A stretch of DNA of 64,000 bases from Emmonsiellopsis sp. PD_33 (lineage: Eukaryota > Ascomycota > Eurotiomycetes > Onygenales > Ajellomycetaceae): contig JANTQF010000154.1 of assembly GCA_032988165.1 (NCBI GenBank), forward strand, positions 1 through 64,000, read 5' to 3'. Positions 22,697 to 34,579 of the stretch are shown piece after piece (the stretch's first letter is position 1; every line of letters starts with the position of its first letter). A program made the position numbers and the translations under genes. A model generated the notes under the pieces. That model ran no database searches and was not told the origin of the DNA. It was given only the letters and a program-made list of their open reading frames with translations.

Positions 22697-24181
22697 ATGA
22701 TGCGCCGCACCGACCCACGAATCCGCCAGACCATCAACCAGATCTCACACAACCTCGAGTCCGCCAACGAGACCGCCCAGGAGGGCATCTACACCTTCTC
22801 GCACAACTACATCAGCCCGTGCCTGGCCAGCGTCAAGAGCTGCGTCGAGTCCTGCACGGCGCCATGCTTCCCCGGCCGCGAGGACCAGCTGCGTCGTCGC
22901 CGTCGTGGGCGGTTCGGCGGCCGCGCAGAGCTGAATTTTGATTTCTATGATGATTGGGATTACGATGAGGATGCGACGGGGGATGCGTTGTTGGGGTGGG
23001 GGAATGATGAGTTGGACAGGTTGCTTGCTGGGAGTGGGAGTAGTAGTGGTGCTGGTGGTGGTGGGGCGGGGCGGAGCTCGATTGAGCAGCAGCCTGGGAG
23101 GAGGAATCGGCGGATGAGTTATGGGGCTCGTGGGGGACGGAGGAAAAGTGCTGTGCTGGCCGGTGATGAGGGGCAGGATCCTACTGTTATTCCTTCCTCG
23201 CCGTTTCTGGGGTTCCTGGAGAGGTTCCCGTGGAGGATCGGGGCGAGGGGGATCAGGTATCGGCCGTCTGCGGCGGATTTGCAGGAGAATCCGGGCGGGG
23301 TGAGGAGGAGTAATTTGGAGGAAAGTGAACCGTTGATCGAGGGGAGTGAGGAGAGCGATAGGGAGGACTCGAAGGATGGGGGCCGTGCTACTCCTGTTAC
23401 GAAGGTGAGGTCGAGGAGTGGGACGCAGTCCTCCCATGAGACGAGTAATTCACTTTCTTCACGGGGTGATCTTATACCCAGTGATGAAGAGGGGGATGCT
23501 GTTCCTCTCGACGACGAGTTTACCATGACGCTGGGTCGTCGCGATACGGGGTCGGGCTTCCCTGACCATCCTATAGCCAGCAGGTCTGCGTCTGGCACAT
23601 CGATGAAAACCACCGAATCTTCTAAAAACTCCAAAACATCCGGTAAGGGGAAAGGGAAACGACGAAGGAATTCTAGAAAAACAGTTTCTTCAAAATCGCC
23701 TAGATCGTCCGCATCGGACGGGGACATGGTTGAGACGGTGCATATACCCTCTATGCTAGATTTGAAGAGAGAGGAGGAGCAGGCGCAGTATGAAGAGGAA
23801 CTACAAATCGAGCAGAAGCGACTGGCTGCTCAGAAGCTCGCACGTACCCGGGGTCTTAGTATTAATAAAGATGACAGAGAGGTAACCTACCCCTTTTGTT
23901 TGATGTATTTTTCATCTGATATGAGAAAACAATGGCTAACATATGTCCATCAGCCTGAAAATGAACATGATGATGACATACCTCATGAACCAGAACAACA
24001 ACCAGAACAGCTACAAGAACAACCACAGCAACAGCCACATGATGACAGCACGCACGACATTTCCCCCACCACATTGCCAGCAAACACTTCACCTTCCAAC
24101 CCGCTCTCACAAATGGCAGATACAGAAGATCCGCTCAAGCCTCCAGACGGCCATTTCCACGACGACGAACCAGAGACGTAA
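22697..24181 (+). CDS. Conserved fungal protein of unknown function, charged/disordered
   Basis: I cannot name a function. Two exons: 22697-23881 and 23954-24181, 470 aa after removing a 72-bp intron (GTAACC...CATCAG). The intron is a multiple of three without a stop, so intron retention would also give an open frame. The N-terminal 120 residues look most conserved: RRTDPRIRQTINQISHNLESANETAQEGIYTFSHNYISPCL, a cysteine cluster (CVESCTAPC), then an acidic-aromatic block (ELNFDFYDDWDYDED) and LLGWGNDELDRLLAG. A proline/aromatic block (FLGFLERFPWRIGARGIRYRPSAADLQE) follows. The rest is Ser-, Arg- and acid-rich low-complexity sequence ending in a Gln/Glu-rich tail; there is a predicted coiled coil at EEEQAQYEEELQIEQKRLAAQKLA. 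No membrane segments. Confidence 0.75.
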   Translation: MMRRTDPRIRQTINQISHNLESANETAQEGIYTFSHNYISPCLASVKSCVESCTAPCFPGREDQLRRRRRGRFGGRAELNFDFYDDWDYDEDATGDALLGWGNDELDRLLAGSGSSSGAGGGGAGRSSIEQQPGRRNRRMSYGARGGRRKSAVLAGDEGQDPTVIPSSPFLGFLERFPWRIGARGIRYRPSAADLQENPGGVRRSNLEESEPLIEGSEESDREDSKDGGRATPVTKVRSRSGTQSSHETSNSLSSRGDLIPSDEEGDAVPLDDEFTMTLGRRDTGSGFPDHPIASRSASGTSMKTTESSKNSKTSGKGKGKRRRNSRKTVSSKSPRSSASDGDMVETVHIPSMLDLKREEEQAQYEEELQIEQKRLAAQKLARTRGLSINKDDREVTYPFCLMYFSSDMRKQWLTYVHQPENEHDDDIPHEPEQQPEQLQEQPQQQPHDDSTHDISPTTLPANTSPSNPLSQMADTEDPLKPPDGHFHDDEPET

Positions 24182-24925
24182 CGATTATTTGACGCCATCT
24201 AACACCCTCATACACCCTTTATATTCCTAAACTTACGGACCCTCCATACCTAGTCTCCATCTTTTCTCATCCACCAATCCTTCAACCCACACATAGATAC
24301 CCCCTTGTCCTTCTTGAGGATTAAACTTGACACATAAATCAGCTATCTCGACCTTTCACATTACCTACCTTTCTTCCCCTGTGTTCTGGAGTCACGTAAG
24401 AACGGCAAACGGCAAACAAAAGCAAAGAAACGGCTTCCTTCACGAAGCAGCAACCCCGGCACGGAATGTTTGGTTTGGTTCGAGGTGTTATACACACCTT
24501 TTTGTTTGTTATTTATTCATTTCTTGTCTTCTTTTCTTCATTGTACAACTTTGGGTCTATGCCCTTGCAAAGATCATGGACTATCTATTTGGAATATGTG
24601 ACGTTCAATAGGGGGAGTCATGATTTTCGTTGTGTTTGTATATATATATACTATGATTTTACCTATGTGCCTTCTGAACTGTTATGGGGGGGGGTTCTTT
24701 TTTCTTTTTTCTTTCCATGTCTACAGGCTAGCATGCAAGGACTGCCAATATCAAAAAAATTCACCCAAATGTTCACTTCCCTATCTCCTACATGCACCCC
24801 ATATACACACTATAAAGGAAAAATAGATTCAATTTCATTCCTCATATCATATCATCATCAAACCCATCAATCACATCCGCCCATCCACATCACCAACGAA
24901 AAAAAAAAAGAAGGAGGGAAAAAAA
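24182..24925. other. Intergenic region, convergent 3' ends
   Basis: 3' UTRs of the unknown gene (plus) and the GST-kappa-like gene (minus). T-rich stretches and short AT repeats; the frame at 24466-24942 has no family features. Confidence 0.5.
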
Positions 24926-26201
24926 TCACATCAAAGCCCTAAACCCCCTATCACCACCCACATCCAGCCCCAAAAACGCCGCAACCTGCCCCAGATGATC
25001 AACCCCCCAGAACCCCTCCGTCTCCCCCTTACTGTTCGTGCATACAAACCACGGCACCCCGAACCCACCGCTTTCAAACGCTTTGGTGGTATTCGCTGAT
25101 AATTTGTCTTTGATGGCTTGTGTGGATGACTATGTTTTATATTCGTTAGCGGGGGGGTGGGATTAATTGGAGAAATGGAGTGGATTGATGGCGAGATTAT
25201 TGAGCAGGATAGGTTTGGTTAGGTGGTCTCTGCTTGGATGGGAGGGATGGGTTTTGATTTTGTTTGGGTGGGGGGGGAAGGGGGTGAAAGGGGAATGCTT
25301 TACCTGACGAACAGCCTCCTCAGCAACCTCCTTCCCGACAGCTGCTTCGAGAATCGGCTGGTAGGTTTCTGCATTCCCGATGGCGGCGTTTCCCTCGACC
25401 CAGAAGGCTTTGTAGAGGGCGTCGTAGGCGGGGATTAGCTTGGCGGGGGGCAGGGCGGCGAGGGTTCGTTGGACCTAGTTGGTTGGGTTAGATTGGTTTG
25501 GTTTGGTGTAATTTGTTCGGTGTTGTATGATGATATTGTGGGGGGCTGTTAATCTTTTCTTTGGGGGGGTTTGGATCTGGAAACGTACCCCTAGTGTCAG
25601 GATTGGGAATCTATCCGGGACTTTAGGGAAGATAGGGATGTTGAGGGACTTGGCCCAGCGCTTTCGTTCGATGTCGATCCATTTGTCTTTATCTATTTGG
25701 CGTGGAGAAGAAGGGGTTTGATTTTAACCGTTTGTGTAGGAAGGTGTGAAGTTGCCATCTGGGGCGGGAGGGGGGGAAGGGTAAAGCATACTCTTTATTC
25801 GAAGAGGTGTGATGTTGCCCGTTGCATTAAACAATCCGCCGAGGAATATGGGGATGTAGGTTATTTCACATTTTGCGAAGACTGGGGAATGCTGGAATTT
25901 AGATTTTAGTGGGCAGTTTCAAAGTCAGTTTTTTCTTGTCTTTTTTGTAGACTTTTTAACGGGTTGAGATGAAGCTTCATGGCTTTGGGGAAATGGACAA
26001 GGCTTGGATCCTTAAGACCATGCGGATGGATAAAGTGCGATCCGCCGTATGCATGGCAAAGGTGAATGATAACCAATTTCATCAAGACTGATGACGAGAA
26101 TGAAAGATTGTACGAAGCATACATACTCTCGTCACATAGTAGGCAATGTACGCAAAGGGGCTGACGAGGTCAAGATACAGCGTGATCTTTGGAGCTGCCA
26201 T
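24926..26201 (-). CDS. Kappa-class GST / 2-hydroxychromene-2-carboxylate isomerase-like
   Basis: DsbA-type thioredoxin-fold protein that uses glutathione; relatives are mitochondrial/peroxisomal kappa GSTs and bacterial HCCA isomerases. Five exons, found by splice-site reading because no single frame is long: 26201..26127, 25891..25792, 25692..25589, 25474..25304 and 25129..24926; phases agree and give 217 aa. The N-terminus ITLYLDLVSPFAY carries the catalytic-site Ser14 and SPFAY motif. Exon 2 gives ITYIPIFLGGLFNATGN, exon 3 KDKWIDIERKRWAKSLNIP, exon 4 the helical insertion, and exon 5 FGVPWFVCTNSKGETEGFWGVDHLGQVAAFLGL, the family's GVPxF ... FWGxDR-like end. Has five exons in a small gene, unusually split for this window. 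Confidence 0.9.
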
Positions 26202-27566
26202 ATTTGCTGAGCGTATATTTGTTCAATCGAAGGCTGAGGGGTATATCTATCTCCTGATCAGTTAAACGTTCGAGGGATCTGGGGGGCTATTAATACTTAC
26301 GGAGTATTGTCACAACTCAACAACTGTCATTGAGATCGATGGTTGAGGGGAATCGGGGAGTGGAGCGTCGATATATATAGAGGATAACTTTATCTATCAA
26401 CCAATCCGAGCGTCAGTGTTTTTGTCTCTAACGTTATGGCGTTGTTCTTGTCTTATCCGATACCTCGGCTCATTCGGCTCCTATTTTGTACATATATGCT
26501 GTATCTATCATCTGCTACTTTGCACAGGAAGAACGATCATCGATTCCGAGGGGTTGGTTGAAGCCAGCTCTCCCGCCTCGTATTTCTATGCGGGGTTTAA
26601 GTTAACAATCGGTCGAGAAATATGCGATCTCATGCTCCGGGGAAAAGTTTAAATCTTGCGGTAAGGAGCCATAGGGCCTATGAATATATTTCAGAGTTGA
26701 TAGAGTTGGCTAGGGGCAGCAAGTGATATTAAAGGGGTCTTTGTTCCCTTTGGCAATCAGCGAAAGAATGCAGAGGCCTAGTATGTAAAAGTATGTGTCA
26801 TCTCATCAACACAGAGCGCAATAGAGATCCCAGAAACAGCATTAGAGGCCTAAGGGTGCCTTGGAAAGCGGAAAAGAAAGGGGAGTATCTGGCTCAATGA
26901 GAGTGAGGTCTGCAATGGACGAGCGGAGGTTGGGATATGCCTGTTTGGGGAGATCCGGATCACGTAATCCGCCCGTCGGCGTTTCTCAACCTCATCCGCC
27001 GACTCGGCAGTCCTGTCGACATCTTTATCCCTAAGCAGGCTTCCAACATGCCCATTTATATGCCACTGCAATCGGTCGTCAGGAGACACTGCTCGTACCG
27101 TCCAGAACGCCACAATTCTAGGATTGACCTGATCTAGTTACTAGTTATCGGGAACACGAACGCTGTAAGGGAATTCCACCATCAATTGCAACTTGCAAGG
27201 CCGGAGAGACGCTCAGCTAACGTTCAAGAGGAAGATGATATTTTAAAACCGTGGCTTCAGTAGTTGCTTCATGTCTGCTTGGGGATTAGATAACTACCAA
27301 TCCGCAGCAGGACAGGCATTGACGCCCAACACGCGGCCATGTCTAATTCGTCAACACCCTCATGCGGTGGTGGCGCCAATGACCTGGCCCTGATTGCGGG
27401 GTGTTGAGCCTCTCTTTTCCTACCGTGCCTCGTCTCTTTTACCTAGCCAAATATTCGTTTTGGCAATTCTGTCATGTACTCCTATCTCGCTCGGCCCGTG
27501 CCCTGCGAGCTAAGTTCATTTCCCTGGGTTTACACGCTTGGAACACACCGCTGAGGTCCCGCAGAA
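26202..27566. other. Intergenic region
   Basis: About 1.4 kb between divergent genes, of normal base composition. Short frames at 26416-26652 and 26850-27113 do not resemble known families. No repeats or RNA genes recognised. Confidence 0.45.
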
Positions 27567-30541
27567 ATGGATCCGTTTACAGCTCTCGGACTAGCAGCCA
27601 ACGTCATTCAGTTCGTTGACTTCACCTGGAAGCTGCTGACTGAAACTCGAGAAATTGTCAAGTCTATAGACGGGTATTCCGAGGAGAACAGATCCCTGGC
27701 GACCATTGTCACGGACATTACCCATTCGGATGCTGCAATAGCAAAGATTACCACTGATGACCCGGGCTTACGACAAATCATCCGCCAGTGCAAAACGGTG
27801 TCGGCGAACCTCATGGATGTCTTGGAGAAATTGAGGGTCGACCGGAATCAGTCAGGATGGTCGAACTTCAAGACTGCATTGAAGGGCGTTTGGAATAAGC
27901 GTGAGATAGAGTCCTTATTCGAAACTATTTTGAGGCTTCGAATGAGAGTCCTGGAGCACCTTTCAACTATAACCTTGTGAGCTGAGCCCCAACAACTTTT
28001 TTGGCGCCTTGCTACGTGAACTTGAAGCGTGAGCACAAAACTGACAAGTTTATGGCCCATAGTACGAGAGTATCCGGACTAGTTGACAAGGTCGGCGAGA
28101 TGGATGAAACCTGGAAAAGACTGGAGATGCAGAGACGGGATGACTTACGTCAGATGACAACCACGATTACTAAAGCAATCCAGGATGCCGTCGACAGACA
28201 AAAATCTTTAGATATGACTGTACAGAACGCAAAGAACGACAGAAGGATGCGGGAAGCGGTTGCGAGGCGAGATCAAGTGGGATTTGATTTTTTTGCAGTC
28301 TATGAAGTAGCCAACGTCCAGTCTACCATCAATGCCTCCGATGATATCATGTCCCGGGACCTCATTCGAGTCATAAAGCGACTGCAAGAGGAAGCCCCAA
28401 AATTCGAGGAAGACCTGGAATTTCTCACCTCCCTCCATTTCCAGGGCATCAAGGCACGTCATAGAGGTATAAAGGATCGGCATTCACATACATTCGACTG
28501 GATACTGAGGGACAATCCAGTTAAACTAGAATATTTAGGTCCTTCCCTCGAAATACAGCCGGCTATCAAAGGACCAGAAGTGTCTCGACCGGTGACTCCC
28601 CAACCTGAAAACGATCCAGGGATATTCTCTCGCTGGTTGCAGATGGAAGGCGGGATATTTTGGATCCACGGCAAACCCGGCTGTGGTAAATCTACTCTGA
28701 TGAAGTTTATATGCAGCAGCGATAAGACATCCGAGAAACTCAAAAGATGGGCTGCGCCAAAGAAGTTGGTCACGGCCCACTACTTCTTTTGGAGATCTGG
28801 CTCGCAACTTCAACGGACTCAGCTGGGCCTCCTTCGATCATTGATCTTTGAAATGATCAAACAATGCCCAGACCTCCTCCCAATCGCTAAGGCTACCCTG
28901 CCCCAAACTGAAGTATTCGACTCAGAGAACGAGGCATGGACCCAGGATCAACTACTGAAAACGTACAAGGCAATCGTTTCTCGGGATCTGACAACCCGGT
29001 TTTGTTTCTTTATCGACGGTCTGGACGAATACATTGACGGCGATAGAAAGCCTCAAGACCTAGTCAGGACTATTCGACAGCTAGACTTTTCGCCTGATGT
29101 GAAGCTTTGCATTTCAAGCCGTCCCTATCCTGTCTTTGATGAAGAATTCGGACAGGATAAGGAACGGATTATAAAAGTTGAAGAACATACACGGGGCGAC
29201 ATTCGGCTCTATGTCGAAGAGAAATTTAGGTCCACGGGGAACTTCACGAACTTGCAGAAAAGAGACCCAGCTTACCGCAAATTCGTCGACGAAGTGGCCG
29301 ATCGAGCCCAAGGGGTTTTCCTCTGGGTGGTGTTGGTGGTGGCAAGCCTTGAAAACGGAATCACTAATTCCGACTCGGTTCTCCGGTTAAGAACGAGGCT
29401 CAACTCTTATCCCCCAGACCTTGACGACTTCTTTTTAGCAATGCTAAAAAGCGTAGAAAAGGAGTACAGAAAGCAGGCCATGAGGACATTTGAGATGGTC
29501 ACGACAGCATTGCACCCATTAAATGCAATGATTTTCTGGTATCTTTATGCCATCGATGACGACCCACGCGAAACTGACATGTGGAAGAGAGTAAGGCGAA
29601 CTTACGGGAGTACGGTGGATGGTATTCAACGGGATCTGCGACGAATTATACAGGCACGTTCTCAGGGACTACTTGAACTAGTTGAAGATGGTGACCATTC
29701 TGAGGCTTTCTTCAGATTCAAGGTTGACTTCATCCACCGCACTGTGCGGGACTTCCTTCGAAACTCAGACGCAGTAAGGGAGCAGTTTGAGACGGAACTC
29801 AAGAATGAACAACGCTCAACGTGGATGATCGCCTGCCATGCCATTCTAACAGTGTTTCAGGCAGCACCCTGCTCGGGTTTTCGAGAAGAAGAATTTTTGA
29901 AACAGCTTGTCATGGACATTTATTATTATGCAAATCTGGCAGTGTCAGGCAGACGATCCGTGCCGCGCCAGACGGCAGCAAGGTGGGTCGGCCAGGGCGA
30001 ACATCTCTTTAAGCAAAAACTCCACTCCTTCACCAACCGTCAACCTCCCCATCGATTCTTCCTTTGCCTTGACGCGCAGTACGGTTTCCACGAAAAGCTG
30101 AGAGACCGGATCCAGAAACACGGGAAGGTACTCAAACTTGATCGGGATGGGGGTCGGCAAGTGCTAGAATATGCTCTCACCCCCATTCCTGGGACGGGGC
30201 CTGTCCACTATTCAGAAGCTGCTGTCAAGTATCTCCTAAGGGCGGGAGCGCAGCCGTGGAGAAGAGATATGAACAAGTCGGTTGGGGAGAGTTTTATTGT
30301 GTACCTTTCCGACGGACAGATCGAGACCGACCCATCCATTCGACAGACGTTGGTTAGTATCGTAAAGCTACTCTTGGCTTATGATGGGGATTCGTGTCTC
30401 AATCACATCATAGTAACCGATACGGGGCCTAAGACTGTGGAGGCGGTGTTGCGAGATGTATTTTCAACGGAGGAGCTGGATCAAATATCGCTCCTGAAAC
30501 GCAAATCATGGTACAAAAGTCTTCTTTCGTGGCCAACATAG
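27567..30541 (+). CDS. Fungal STAND/NLR-like NACHT NTPase
   Basis: Signal-transducing NTPase of the fungal NLR-like class, whose members act in self/non-self recognition and cell death; no function proven here. Exons 27567-27976 and 28063-30541 join in phase through an 86-bp intron (GTGAGC, CTGAC branch, CCCATAG), 962 aa. The N-terminal 200 residues (MDPFTALGLAANVIQFVDF...) match the alpha-helical fungal STAND N-terminal domain and include a long coiled region. NACHT: Walker A GKPGCGKST at 340-348, Walker B FFIDGLDE at 452-459, and CISSRPYP just after. FIHRTVRDFL lies in the winged region typical of fungal NACHT proteins. The C-terminus (about 680-962) has no ankyrin, TPR or WD repeats. It is the last intact gene before the AT-rich block, about 300 bp from it. 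Confidence 0.9.
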
Positions 30542-30979
30542 GAGGATATTTTGCTATCTCAGCCTACATGTCGTCTGTCGTGTTATGCCTCAATATGTAC
30601 GTCGCGCCCGACTACTTCCTTCTCGCTCACGGTTTCAAACAGCTCACAGAATAACGGCAGATTTGGATCCATGGTGTTACTGCGACGTTTATCAGTCTTT
30701 CCATATACATTTTCCTGTATACATAGCTACGATAGGATTCCCAACGTTTGGCATGTCTGATCCACCATATCCCGGCTCCCATAACGTCCGAATAGTAACA
30801 CAATGTCATATACCCTATCCGTCCTGTCCATAAAAACACCGAGCAGCGTGCAGAAGAGAACAGATATATTGGGATACCCATACCAGATTTTTGTGGTCTG
30901 CTGGAATGGTGCTCTGACAGCTCCAACACTGTTATGCAAATTGGACCTATCATATCACTGTGGAAAGTGGATTTTACTG
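30542..30979. other. Transition from gene-rich to AT-rich sequence
   Basis: CpG dinucleotides are still present (for example 30787-30791) and the last one I find is at 30847-30848. Beyond this AT content rises sharply. No gene called. Confidence 0.6.
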
Positions 30980-31490
30980 TGGAATCACTATTCTCTGAAA
31001 TCTAACATTAATATTCTATTTATATTAAAGCTTTTAACCTGTATATATTAAAATTATAAAGGATTTTAACAATATATGACTATTTTATAAAATTATAGAC
31101 TGCTACTACCCCATTCTACTACTATTCTATGTATTGGAGCAATGATATACTAATAAACCTTAATTTAATAATATACTCATTATTCTCTGAAATATAATGT
31201 TAATATTTCATTAACAATTCATCTAGCATAATACTCTAGTAAATATATTGAAGAGCAAATTATAATAGAGATTAATTATCACACTGTCCTACTATCATTC
31301 TATATGTTAGAGTAATAATATGATAGTAAATCTTAATTTAATAGTATACTCACTATTCTCTGAAATATAATGTTAATATTTCATTAACAATTTGTCTGGC
31401 ACAATACTCTAATAAATATATTAAAAAGTAAATTATAATGAAGGTTAATTACCACACTGTCCTGTCACTATTCTACATGTTGGAGTTATG
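30980..31490. repeat. About 173-bp tandem repeat at block edge
   Basis: Three diverged copies anchored on CACTATTCTCTGAAAT-like sequence at 30986, 31178 and 31351 (spacings 192 and 173). Each is followed by TTAATATT and, further on, by a TACTATTCTA(T/C)(A/G)TGTT-type segment. Not recognisably part of a known element. Confidence 0.7.
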
Positions 31491-31679
31491 ATATAATTAT
31501 AGAGTATTAAATTTACTGTGTATATATCTACCTTTAGGGTAGAACTTTGATATTTCATTATATTTTTATTTTTAGAATAGAAAAATAATTAAAAAGAACA
31601 TCCATTCATTGTATTATCCCTATCTATCTATCTAGAAAAAAGAAAAAAAAACTAAATCTCATATCTGAACCTGAAAAAT

Positions 31680-32503
31680 CTAAAAGAACTTACTACCTAC
31701 TTTCTTTATAGTATCTTCATTCTTTCCTCTAACCTCTAGAATTAACTGTGCCTCCTCCCCAGCCATCTCATTATTAGGTTTATTGAAGTAGATAGGGGGA
31801 GCAGGTACTAAATGAGTATATTTATAGTAATCTTCTATCTCTAGTATTATTATAGGGAGAGAGGGGCTCTAACTCATATTAGTGTTAAATTTATTGAAAC
31901 TCTTAATTAGAGTATTATAGTGAGTAAGAGGGGGGTAGCATTTTGAGCTAGATGACTTCATTTTACTCTCCATATTTATCTTCCATTTCACCTATATAAA
32001 TAAGATATTAGTTAGTATAGGGTCATTCATATAGAATTTATAAAATATATTAAGTCTGAGTAATACTGTATCTGTACATCCAGGCTGTAGACCTCATCTT
32101 CTAAGTTTTAAATTTTAAGTCTAATGATGCTTAGATTTTTACCCACACCCTATTTCACAATTTATTAGCTATATTAATATAATAATTAAATGAGTTTATA
32201 TACCTTAACTGCCTCAACTAAATTAGCTATTTACTAGAATTATACTTCTCCAATTTCCTACTATTATTTAAGTTTGAAGGTGATCTTCTGCAGCACAGTA
32301 ATCTTTTTGAATTTTATCTAGTTACTCTTAATATTACTGGTAACTAAGCCTTCTCTACTCATAATAGGCTTCTTTTTGACTTTAAACTTCTTTTTGATAA
32401 GCTCTACTAACTTCATCTTTATAGCATCCATATGATTATTGATGTTCTTAGCATGAATAGACTTAATAAAGAGATTTAAGGTATTAAGGTAATTATTATG
32501 TAA
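31680..32503 (-). pseudogene. 3' part of an old gene split by the hAT element
   Basis: Continuation of the minus-strand frame seen at 43479-44000 after removal of the hAT element. It reads basic sequence directly after the junction (NYLNTLNLFIKSIHAKNINNH, then KKKFKVKKKPIM), followed by a decayed middle and an end with PAPPIYFNKPNNEMAGEEA at about 31750-31820. Several in-frame stops. Function unknown; no transposase motif seen in it. Confidence 0.5.
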
Positions 32504-32511
32504 GACTCATT
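32504..32511. repeat. Left target-site duplication of hAT element
   Basis: GACTCATT, identical to 43479-43486 on the far side of the element. Eight bases is the diagnostic duplication length for hAT transposition. Confidence 0.85.
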
Positions 32512-32999
32512 TAGTGTTGTTTTTTTTCAGGTTTGGGTTGAAAAACTGCCTCAGGTGCCTGCCTGAATGGGTTCACAGGTTGGGTGTGTTTGGCTAAACC
32601 TAAAAAGTTGGGTTAGCAGGTTAGAACAGGGCAACCCATTTGACCCACTATGGGTCACCTTAAAGGGCTAGTGTGGATTTAATTACTAAATTTACCCAAA
32701 ATGGATATTTATGCCTGCATATTTCAGAAGGTATATGCACAATTTTGCAGAACATGTCATACAATATAGATATGTATTGAATTTAGTAAAATATTCATAT
32801 AAATGAAGATGTATAAAATCAATATAAGTTCAATTTTAACTATTTAGAAGATAACTAAAAACACTACATATAAGATAACTGAAAATACTATGTAGAAAAT
32901 AATTGAAAATAACAAGTCTGTTTATATTTATTTGTTTCACCTCTGGTTATAACACCAACTTACCTGCTTCTATATGAATGAGTACTCTAAACCTTCAAT

Positions 33000-34101
33000 G
33001 CACACATTAATCTCCCCAGTTAAAGAGTCCTGACAACCTGGTCAAAGAATAGCCCTTTCAATTTTCAACTTACTTATAGATTTTAAAAACATTATAACCC
33101 TCATTATCTAAATATTCATCTAACTCATGGAAATCCTCATCTGAAGACTCATGTAATGCTGGATCTTAATCTGATAGACTGTATGAATTAGATCCCTATC
33201 AAGCCAACTTTTTCTTTTCTACTTAGTCATATTTGGCTGGGGCCATGAAGATAGGTCCATCCATATCATATTAACTGGGCCATTAAATGTAGAAGGGAAG
33301 GTTGATATTATTAGGGGTTCATAGAAATTTAAGTGCCTTCTTATCAATCTAATAGATTGCATTCATTGTAGTGATATAATCCTCAAAAGCTCCTTCATAG
33401 TCTATTTTCTCCCTTAAGTCATAAAACTTTGGGAACATATCATGCTGTTTTCCAATCATTACCCCAAGAGACTGACTGAAGTCACAGAAGTGATTCAATA
33501 AGCTCATATAGAAAGAATTAGGAATGTGAGTTAGGCATGAAGATTTAATGTTATTACAGATAACATAAGGAACTAAATTATAGATTAGTATTATCAGTAA
33601 ATAAATATCATATATAAAGAGAAATATACTTTTATATCTGTGAATACAGTTCTCCAGACCTTGAATGTATTTGCCCTGCTCAAACAGAGTAAACATGAGA
33701 ATAGTGTTCAATTCAGTAGTCTGATAGTAGTAAAATAGAATCTTTCATTTAATCATGCAAGTCTTGCAATGAAGACTACAGCCATGTTCTATACTTTCAT
33801 TAGTAAGTAATATAATGTGATAAGCACATGAAGTAGTACCTTCAATATCTGCCTTTTGCATGAAATTGAAGAGTTAATGATAGAATCAGTTCTCATTAGT
33901 GATGTAATCTCCACACTGAGATGATGGATTGAGCAGGTTTCCCCTATTAATAATAATAGTCACAGGATGGGAAGAGCTTTCCCTGTTGGCAGCAATGGTT
34001 ACAGGATGAGGGGAGCTTTCCCTATTAGTAGTAATAGTTGCAGGATGGGGGGAGCTTTCTCTGTTGGCAGCAACAGTCATAGGATGAGAGGAGGACTCCA
34101 T
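33000..34101 (-). pseudogene. hAT cargo gene, copy A (unknown family)
   Basis: Decayed frame starting at about 34101 (MESSSHPMTVAANR). A 13-residue repeat (about four copies) is followed by FMQKADIEGTT, IILLTNESIEHGCSLHCKTCM with a C-x4-C-x2-C pattern, and then LFEQGKYIQGLENCIHRYKS. Further down it reads FYDLREKIDYEGAFEDYITTMNAIY and, after stops, FMAPAKYD and HESSDEDFHELDEYLDNEGYNVF. The same blocks recur in copy B in the same order. I do not recognise the family. Confidence 0.6.
33943..34098 (-). repeat. 39-bp tandem repeat coding 13 aa
   Basis: Four in-frame copies of the 13-residue unit (E/S)SS(S/P)HP(M/A/V)T(V/I)xxNR at the N-terminus of copy A. Absent from copy B, so it arose after the gene duplication or was lost from B. 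Confidence 0.75.
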
Positions 34102-34579
34102 GTCTGCAGTGGTAGATAGAGTTGGAAGATGGGGTTGAAAGGTAGACTTAAAAGACAGGATTTAAAGATAGTATTAGGGGATGAACTTAAAAGACATTGA
34201 TGTTCTGAAACATCAGAGAAAGACTGTTGTTATTTAACTATAGTGACTGAATGCTTACTGAGATTTCAATTCAGATGGAGGAAGGCTGGGCAGATAAGCA
34301 TTATAATATAGTATTATATTTAGAGGTTGAATTATATGAGATCATCATAATAAATCAGGGTTCATTGTGATATATGCAAGCTACAATCAAAAAGTAGACT
34401 TTATCATACTATTATTTATCATACTCAGGCCTCACCCTCTAAGTCATATTACAGGGTATTACTTTGTCTGCTCTATAAAGTAGGTGAGAAAGTATTAACT
34501 TCTACAAATCATAATGATTGCTAAAGATTCTAATCAATGAATTCAACCTAGGTTCAAACTAATAAAGACACCAGTTATA

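Noticed and set aside
22371..22700. 109-codon Pro/His-rich frame
   Set aside because: Produced by a GC-rich leader and a 12-bp tandem repeat; overlaps the next gene's start in another frame.
28001..28062. Upstream extension of the second NACHT frame and an apparent FFGALLRELE reading in a third frame
   Set aside because: An 86-bp intron (27977-28062) with good donor, CTGAC branch and CATAG end joins the exons in phase, so these readings are intronic.
32640..32680. Short inverted repeat near the left hAT end
   Set aside because: Explained by the subterminal CAGGTT/AACC motifs of the element rather than a separate structure.
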